Shown: one piece after another, positions 56,961 to 64,000 of the stretch
How the letters are laid out: every line of letters starts with the position of its first letter
Numbering within the stretch: the stretch's first letter is position 1
Origin: Cristatella mucedo
Taxonomy: Eukaryota > Bryozoa > Phylactolaemata > Cristatellidae
DNA: 64,000 nucleotides
NCBI GenBank assembly: GCA_009760855.2
Contig: WPIO01000049.1
Coordinates: 682,001-746,000, forward strand
Direction of reading: 5' to 3'
The notes under the pieces: generated by a model
What the model was told of the DNA's origin: nothing
Seen by the model: the letters and a program-made list of their open reading frames with translations, nothing else
Databases searched by the model: none
Made by a program: the position numbers and the translations under genes

Positions 56961-58420
56961 ACTGTAAGCATCATATCGCACACATCAGCTGCTATCTGCC
57001 ACTGCTCCCGAGATCCTACGGCAATGCGTGTCTCACTCGTTTTACTATGTTAAATTATGCCTCAAAAGCAAATCCCAAATCTAATCACCAGAACGTGGAC
57101 TCTCTTCTCTAAACGAGTGCACCATGACTGACCGAGGCACACGCCACAAGTTGCACATTCTGGTGGTGTGCCCGTGCTCTCCCTCACTCTCTCGCACTCA
57201 CTCTCTCTGTGCTCACCCCTCTCCCTTTCTCTCTCCCCTTTCCTCCTCGGCTCCTGATCCCTATCCCTCTGGCCCACTCTTTTTCTAGTCCATACCACTC
57301 GTTTTCGTATCGTTTGCAAGTAGCAAGCACCCCGTACTGCCTTTACCCTTAAGTCGATGCACTGTGACTGGAGATGCAAGCACGAGAGTGCAAGAGCTGC
57401 TACAACGAAACACTAGTCATGCCATGCCATGCATTAGGCAGCCATCCGAGTCATGGCTCTCAGCCTGTGCTAAATACAAACCAACCAGGCCCAGTTACCT
57501 CCATTTGCTGCAGAAGTTCTATCATACAAACTGAGTCAAAGATTACAATATATTACGTACAAATACAGACACTAGATATGGATATATAATTTATGCATAT
57601 ACTCACTATAGCAATTAATCTAAGCACGGCGGACTAATGAGTGAAACAATCTCGAAATGTGACACGATGAAATCGCATAAGGCACGTGTGTTTAAAACAA
57701 TGGACTAATTATCAGTTAGGAATTGCATAAACCAGCCATCAGGGCTTGAGTAAAAAAATCTCACCGATCACCAGCACGCGATCGGCTAGATTGCCTCCAG
57801 GACCTGCCGAGTGGCCAAGGCAAGACGACCCACTGATCAAGGCAGCTTACTACAAGGGAAAGAAAACTTAAACTAGCAAGAAGTTCTCTCACTAAACCTG
57901 TCTAGTGCCGGGGGTACCAAATTTTGAAACCACGAGCTCAGCAGCTGATCTCTGTCAGCTGCATCTTATCTCAGTCAGCTGCATCGCAAGAGAGCTAAAT
58001 TGGCCCCAAATATATGGTAGGGCTAGATGAAAGAAGGCCGTATCGTACCATTACATACACATAGGCTCCTGACGACAGGAAGATAAATTAGCATCGACGA
58101 GAGGCGATAAAAACCACAATAGTAGGCTAAAATAGGCATTTCGGATATGCTAAAAGAAAGACGGCGATGGCTAGCAAGCAAAACATGGGCAGCCGCTAAG
58201 GGCTTTTCTTCTATAGTCAATGTACAAGCAGAATGATAATGACAAAGATTTAACAGGTCCATGCTGGATCACGTCCTAGAATGTCAACGTCAGCACCGGC
58301 TACCCATGACTCTCATGAACAACGCCTGTCTGTTTGATACAAATATTTTTGGGTTCCCTATTATGATAATATTAATTATTAATATCACAAAAATGATAAT
58401 AACATATTTGCATAATACCC
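56961..58420. other. no gene recognised; CT-rich stretch
   Basis: Pyrimidine-rich low-complexity sequence at about 57170-57260. Presumed M6-B intron 1 or upstream region. Confidence 0.4.
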
Positions 58421-60220
58421 TATCGGAAAACTAAATCTCTCTCCAGGCAATTTACATCTCCTGTAAGTGAAGCTTGTCAAAATGGTTAGTGATAGCACAT
58501 GAAGCCTCAGCACGAATAAGTACACGGCAAACCATTCACCCAGATCCAGCAAATGCTGTGAGAAACAGATGCTGTTTAGCTTCTTTTTAAACTTAGGGGA
58601 CGTCGTGACGTCGGTTGGGAGTGAGTCTCGGGCTTTGGAAGCCTATGAACTAAGGCACGGTCTCCAAATGATTTGAGGTTGGTTATAGGCATAGCTAAAC
58701 GGCTCGAATCCGAAGAGCGGGTGGTACCATGCCTGGTCTGATAGGGAAGTAGCTCAGACAGGTAGGCTGAAGTAAGAGAATGAAGGGACCTACAAGTGAG
58801 TGACAAAAGCCATAAAGTCGATGCGCTGCTTGATGTTACGCCAGTGCAGGTCGGTGAAAAGTAGTGAACTGTGGCAAGCAACTACAAAGTTCACGAACTA
58901 CAAGCACAGCTGCTGCATTTTGCACCAGCTGTAAGTGCTTCATTGCACCTGCCAAAAGACCTGCAAGTAGTGAGTTACACAAGTCGAGAGAGGATGTCCT
59001 CAATGCAGGGACCATCACGAATGTGGTGTCAGATTCCATGTAGCAGCTACAGGAGATAAGCTGGCAGAGCCCATTTTGAGGGATAGGTTTTCAAATTTCC
59101 GAGTAACACTTGGTTTGCCAATAACTAGCAAGTTGGTGTCGTCGTCATTCGATTTGAGAAAGCTTGTTGCCATCCAAATGCAAATGTCAGCAACACATCC
59201 ATCGAGGGAGTTGAGGGAGTTTGACATGCTAGAAGGTAGGGAGGGATCTAAGCACAGGTATGGCTGTGTCATCGGCATAGAAATAAAAGCCCAGATTTCG
59301 CTAGACGATTACACTGGCAAGAGGGAGTGCACAAATTGAGTAAATGAGTTGACAAAGCACAGAGCCCTGTACTTAAGAGGTTTCTCAGATTACCGTTTCC
59401 TTTTGACATCACTACTTAGGAATCTCCCACTGAGACAGGACCTATAACCAGTGCAGTGCAGTACCAGCGATGCCCAGGTGAGATGGGAAGCACTCGAAAA
59501 GGAGTTCGTGATCAATGGTATCAAATGCTGCCGAAAGATCGATCAAAACCAGCAAGAGAGACTCTACCCAAGTCTGCATTCCTGAGAATGTTGTTACAAA
59601 CCTGCAGCAATGTAGACTTTTGGAATGCTTAGCTTTAAAACCTGACAGGAATTTACTTTCTAGGTTTGAAGTTTTGATAGAAGAATGTGTTTGGTCTGTC
59701 ACTAATCGTTCCAGTGTAGAGAGACTGAGTGGAGCTTTCTGAAGTTCTCCTGGTCTGGTGCTGCTTTCTTAATTATTAGCATAACAACAGCCTTTTTGAA
59801 AGGTGTACGGACAAGACCTGAGGCTAAGGACATACGTATTGTGTTAGTTAAGGGTGGCAGCAGTAAATCAATGCATCGCATAAGGTGAACAGTGGGTATA
59901 GGAAATAGAGGGACGGTAGTCTTCTTTGACAGGAAGATAAACTTCGTGATGAGGTTACTAGTGGCAGGCTTGAATGTGGAAATTGAGGTACTGCAAGGAA
60001 TTGAGGTTGAGGAGTCAGTGGGGATGTTATCTTAAGGTTGGACTCACTAATCTTATCTGGTTGACTAAGGATAGAAAAGCGATCTGCTAGATCGCCGCAA
60101 GGATCACAAGGTAAGGTGTTCACCTACAGATGGTGAAAAAGATGGCTGATGTTCGAAATCAGCCTTTTTTTATTGTGCATCTGTGGTTCGACAATGTTTT
60201 TACCTTGTTGGACTTGGCAT
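58420..60220 (-). pseudogene. long LINE-1 copy with reverse transcriptase remnant
   Basis: Minus-strand copy of about 1.8 kb: 3' UTR at 58440-58560, C-terminus (SFGDRALVH), TSSLDLCNSLLAGLLAGAMK, ICIWMATSFLKSNDDDTNLL, YADD (near 59270, in a frame-shifted context), LIDLSAAFDTIDHELLFECF, and the upstream segment shared with 363-1050. Frameshifted and inactive; no ATT tail seen. Confidence 0.9.
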
Positions 60221-61890
60221 TCGCCAGGATTGATCTCGGTATGAAAATAGGTCACTACACAGAAATTCAATGCAAATCGAAGTGGGCAGGAAAATGAAAA
60301 TTATATTGATTCTAAACTTCATGTATGTCAAGCAATGTGGGCGCAGTTGTAGGCCCCTTGACGTTAGCACGTACAACGGCCTTGTGGCTGCACTGAGCCA
60401 CTCGGTCCTTGCAAGCTGCCAACGGGCAGTGGGCCGACGTGGCTCTTCGCCACTGCCCCCAGTGTGTGCTTGCTCACTGTAATTCAGTGCCTTACTTCGT
60501 TGAAACCAAATTCCAAGATATAAAATTAGCTACTTAAAGCTGAAGTTGATCCGTTATCCAATAACGGATTGTCGATGTTTCACAGCAAGAAACGCGAGCG
60601 GTGGTATATCGGCATACCCGCAGTTAACAAGTACCGACTGGTCAGTACTGCACGTGGAACCGTGGTTCTTTCGGTTGATTTCGCGCGCTGCTCGTTTTGG
60701 TGTCACGCACGAGCTCATTCGCTGTCCAAAATACAAATTATCCCCAAGCGGGGAACACCCAAGTATTGCATTCTCGAACTACCCAATGCAAAAAGAGGCG
60801 TACACCAATGACGATTACTTTAGGACAAGCACAACGACTACAGGCTAAGAAAAAAGTCACTGACAGCAAAGTCATACCCATTTGAAATTGATCCTCTTTT
60901 AGTCCATCGCTAAGTCGTGGGCTGAACGCATAGAAATGAGTCAAGGACGTCGCAGCAGGCGCCTAGCTCGGTCAAGGTTAGATGTGAGTCCGGCGGAAGA
61001 ACGTGTCGGGTTGACGCCGTCAGTGGTGGTCTTATAATGCTGTCTTTCTTCGCATCTTAATCCGAATCATTATTATGAGCTTAGACGTAGCAAATATTGC
61101 AGTAGCAATGGCTTTCCTCAACATCGAATGATAGAAGAAAGCAAGGTGTGCAAAAAATGCGGATTCTTACGGAAGGGAAGGCAGCTGTAAGAACAAAAAG
61201 CTCAAGCCGAACCATATAAACTTTTGCTTTTCAAAATTCCCATGACATTTCGGCACTTGACTGCAGTTGAGTTCTCGCCACCTATCAGTTTTGGAAATTC
61301 AACACCTGCTTAAAACTTAACTTTGCTGATTGTACTAGGCTATACAAATTGGGGCTTTCAAAATAGCGAATGTCACATGTGTCACAGATCTTTATTCATA
61401 TCCATACTAACATGTAAAGCTAAGAAGCGCGTGAGTCTCCATACCTCCGTCGCTCTTCACACACTCAGCAATCTCTCCCCCTTCCCAGCCACTATAGTCT
61501 CCCCGCCAATCGACGGTGGGCTAGAATTATGACGCGACCACGAAGCCCAGCCGAAGCCGTCCTTTCAGCAACGGCTATCGGCTGACTTGGTGTCGCAACG
61601 GCATGTGCAAAGTCAGCAGGCAGAAGCATAACTTATACTCTAAGTGGCTTAACAACTTTGCGGCTCCAGATCAATTCTCTTGAGTCTATTCTGTTTTTGG
61701 CTGCCCGACCGATAAAGCTTCATCCGGGTAAGCCACGCGTTTTCAGGATTTTCACGACAACTCAGCCGAAAACTGGCCCTTCCTTAGCTGTGGCATTTCT
61801 CCGAGTCTGATCACTGGCTAGTCCGCCGTGACGTCGCTAGGGTGAAATTTATTTTATTCAGGATTTGCCATTGCTAAATTATTGTGATCC
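60221..61890. other. no gene recognised
   Basis: Mixed sequence with an inverted repeat at about 60549-60570 (gatccgtta/taacggat). Short open frames lack coding signs. Confidence 0.35.
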
Positions 61891-61899
61891 ATTTTATTA

Positions 61900-62235
61900 G
61901 AATGTAATGTAATGTATGTAATTTATCTCCGTCTGTAACTCCACAAAGTCATACAGACTATGTGGGTGTTACGCAGGAGAGTTTTGTATAGCGCACTCGC
62001 AGCCTAAGCGGCTTTCGGTACGCATTCGGTAGCCAACAGACTTAGTCTCACGCAACAAAGACAAAGTGGGAAGCGTAGCATAGAAGTAGCAGTTTAGGAC
62101 CGCTGAAAAAGATGTGCCATAGTCGGCAGTTGGAGAGTAGATGTTGTTGCGTAAGAATTGTGGAAGCGAGTTTCACAGTCTAGGACCTGCAGAGCTAAAG
62201 CTTCTGTCGCCAACGGTCTTTAAGCGGAATGACTG
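61900..62235 (-). repeat. LINE-D 3' end
   Basis: Best LINE-D copy. On the minus strand it reads GDRSFSSAGPRL, then NSLPQF after one stop. Plus-strand landmarks ctttcggtacgcattcggtag and aggacctgcagagctaaagc. It ends in ctgtaactccacaaag as the other copies do. Confidence 0.8.
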
Positions 62236-63044
62236 CCCTTTCAACATTGGTGGATTGATGACGTATAATAGCTGTGGTAGGAAGGTTAGTGGTATGGCCA
62301 TTCACCTGCTGGGCGTCTTTTGCATCGCTTTGCAAAAAAGCTTATTCGGCTCTTTCGCTCTGGGCGATCCACCTGTCAAATAGGCCGGACAAAAAGACTC
62401 CGATCAGTAACGAGTCAGCAAGCGATCGTTAACTACACATGAGAGGTTCAGCGCAAAGCTAGATAGGTGAACAGAACAGAGAAACTGTCCAAAAATACGA
62501 CCCCCGGTACCTCTTACACCAAGGCAAGCGCTGCTTACATGTAACGGATTCCTCCGCTCCTCAACAGATATCTGGATACGCCTGTAAATCACTTAAGATG
62601 AGACAAAACGAGGGCGCTACTATACAATTGTAGGTTTTCCATTGTTATGGCAAAGTATTTTTTTACCTGGGTGCAGTGGCGGAGTGACTACAGCTTTCAG
62701 CTGTGGTTGGTGAGCTGATTATCGCTCATAGTTATGGTTATATGAGCTACGCAATGCGACCTTGTACGCTGATGGCACCGGTTAACCAGTCTGCTGTAAA
62801 TGCCCACTAGGTTGCAATTTTTCCTTACCAATTGCTATTGATTGGCGTGAGCTATATATGCTTGCATCAAACCAACCCATCGACTTTGCTTGCTTGATCA
62901 AGAAATTCTATGTGATTGCTGATATTTCCCCTTTGTGGCCGATTGGCGTTTATCATATAATAAACCGGGTAGCTATTAAGTACTTTGACTGCAATATTCA
63001 AGTTTTATTCAAGCGAAGAGCCCAGCAATATGCACGAGATTTGA
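62236..63044. other. no gene recognised
   Basis: AT-rich sequence with no supported gene or shared repeat. Confidence 0.4.
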
Positions 63045-63380
63045 TGTGTTTATGTATGCATCTCAGTCTGTAACTCCATAGAGAGTAAGCAGGTGTTAAG
63101 CAGGAAGCAGCTTTCTCGAGCACACTCAAAGCCTAAGCGGCTTTCGGTGCGCATTCGGTGGAAAAGAGACTTCATTCCATGCAACCAAGAGAAAGTGAGA
63201 AGCATAGCTGAGTCGGGAGAGTCGTCAAGGAAGTGAGTAGCATGCAATTTGCAGCTCAGGATGGCCACAGTCGGAAGCAGGGGATGATGATGATGTCGGT
63301 GAGTAAGAATCGCGGAAGTGAGTTCCACAGTCTATGACCAGCTGAGCAAAAGCTTCTGTCGCTACGGTCTTTACGCGTCG
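63045..63380 (-). repeat. LINE-D 3' end
   Basis: tctgtaactccatagagag, ctttcggtgcgcattcggt, gtgagttccacagtctatgac. Parallel to the copy at 61900. Confidence 0.78.
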
Positions 63381-63429
63381 GAGTAGAGTTGGCATGCTAC
63401 ATCAGACAGGTTGTACTGCAGCCCTAGAG

Positions 63430-63520
63430 GTAATAATAATAATAATAATAATGCACTTGATAAAGCGCCATCAGTTAACTCAATCTCTCTCTAGGCGCTT
63501 TAAATTTGCTGCAAAGAAAA
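63430..63520 (-). repeat. LINE-1 tail with ATT repeats
   Basis: (TAA)n then atgcacttgataaagcgcc and tctctctaggcgcttt. Abuts a SINE-B in the same orientation. Confidence 0.8.
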
Positions 63521-63522
63521 AA

Positions 63523-63652
63523 AATTCATTTGTATAGCGCCCCAAGAGAACTTAATCTCTATTCAGGCGCTTCACATATGCCTCAGGGCTCGAGCCCACG
63601 ACCTCAGCTATGCCTTGGTCGGGGAGAGCACCTTAACCACTGGACCAAACCA
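63523..63652 (-). repeat. SINE-B copy
   Basis: Full-length minus-strand copy: attcatttgtatagcgcccc, ggctcgagcccacgacc, ccttaaccactggaccaaac. Confidence 0.9.
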
Positions 63653-63779
63653 TCCTGAATCACAGCCTATAGGTACCGTGCGTCACAATCAATAGCTTGG
63701 TAAGTATAGCTAGTGTTAAAATCGTGATGTGAGAATGCATACTAGCCAATGGCAGTGCCGCGCCATTATGTTGCTGTCT

Positions 63780-64000
63780 GCCGGTACTAGGCTGGGGTCA
63801 TAGCCGACCTTGATTGGCCAATCGGAGAGCAGCGTTCATGCCTCAGGGTGCTGGCAACGGCGCTCGCTTGCCAATCGAGCGCCGCATTCTTAAGCCGCAG
63901 ACGACTTGAAGCTTCGGTTAGCGTTAACGTCTCCGAAACTGGGGTTGAATATTAAACGTTGTTGAGTTCGGCTGCGTTCCGAGTGCTCCAAGTCGTTTGC
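63780..64000. promoter_or_regulatory. CpG-rich stretch with CCAAT boxes
   Basis: Palindrome GATTGGCCAATC (63812-63823) joins two opposed CCAAT boxes; another CCAAT is at 63871. Surrounding sequence is CpG-rich (gcaacggcgctcgcttgcc, gagcgccgcattc). Resembles a TATA-less promoter. Could serve M6-B exon 1 or a gene to the right; direction unknown. Confidence 0.3.

Noticed and set aside
58285-58300. ATGG|GTAGCC as candidate M6-B exon 1
   Set aside because: Poor donor and no promoter-like context. ATGG|GTATGA at about 60885 is slightly better but also unsupported, so exon 1 was left open.
61650-61830. THAP-finger-like peptide YSVFGCPTDKASSG then RFQDFHD
   Set aside because: Only a weak resemblance, a stop in the middle, and no AVPTIF-like or transposase sequence follows.

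Overview
The window is nuclear DNA from an animal. It carries split genes with GT-AG introns, a proteolipid/M6-family gene pair (a family found only in animals), tRNA-derived SINEs, L2/CR1-like LINE fragments, hAT and Tc1 transposon remains and long microsatellites. I cannot name the species. The compact introns and the repeat mix suggest an invertebrate or early-diverging lineage rather than a mammal. Nothing bacterial, viral or organellar was recognised.

Three protein-coding genes could be rebuilt exon by exon, all on the minus strand. (1) NARS2, mitochondrial asparaginyl-tRNA synthetase: nine exons from 14533 down to 5010 encode residues 1-343. The C-terminal part with class II motif 3 was not found and probably lies beyond the left edge. 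(2) An M6/PLP four-membrane-span proteolipid gene, 'M6-A': seven exons from 33611 down to 22788 make a closed 277-residue frame. (3) A second copy, 'M6-B': six exons from 56519 down to 43512, with the tiny first exon not located. The two M6 genes are tandem head-to-tail duplicates whose five internal exons have identical lengths (157, 160, 178, 98 and 66 bp) and identical phases.

Layout: 1-5.0 kb is a repeat graveyard (SINE, hAT MITE, LINE, Tc1) probably within or beside the 3' half of NARS2; 5.0-14.6 kb holds the NARS2 exons; 14.6-22.2 kb is intergenic, with an AT tract and a GC-rich LTR-like block; 22.2-33.6 kb is M6-A, with a CpG-rich 5' end up to about 34.2 kb; 34.4-43.4 kb is intergenic, with a nearly complete hAT transposon bounded by an 8-bp target duplication; 43.5-56.5 kb is M6-B; 56.6-64.0 kb is LINE/SINE-rich and either the first intron or upstream region of M6-B, ending in a CpG/CCAAT-rich stretch.

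Repeat families named here for reference: SINE-A (tRNA-like head, tail ending GGCTGTTAAATCAGCTAG), SINE-B (tRNA-like head, LINE-like tail), LINE-1 (L2/CR1-like, tail AAGCGCCTAGAAAGAGATT then a GCGCT box and ATT repeats) and LINE-D (a second LINE with a C-terminal AGPRLWNSLP-type motif). SINE-B and LINE-1 share their 3' tails. All calls come from reading the sequence; no database search was run.
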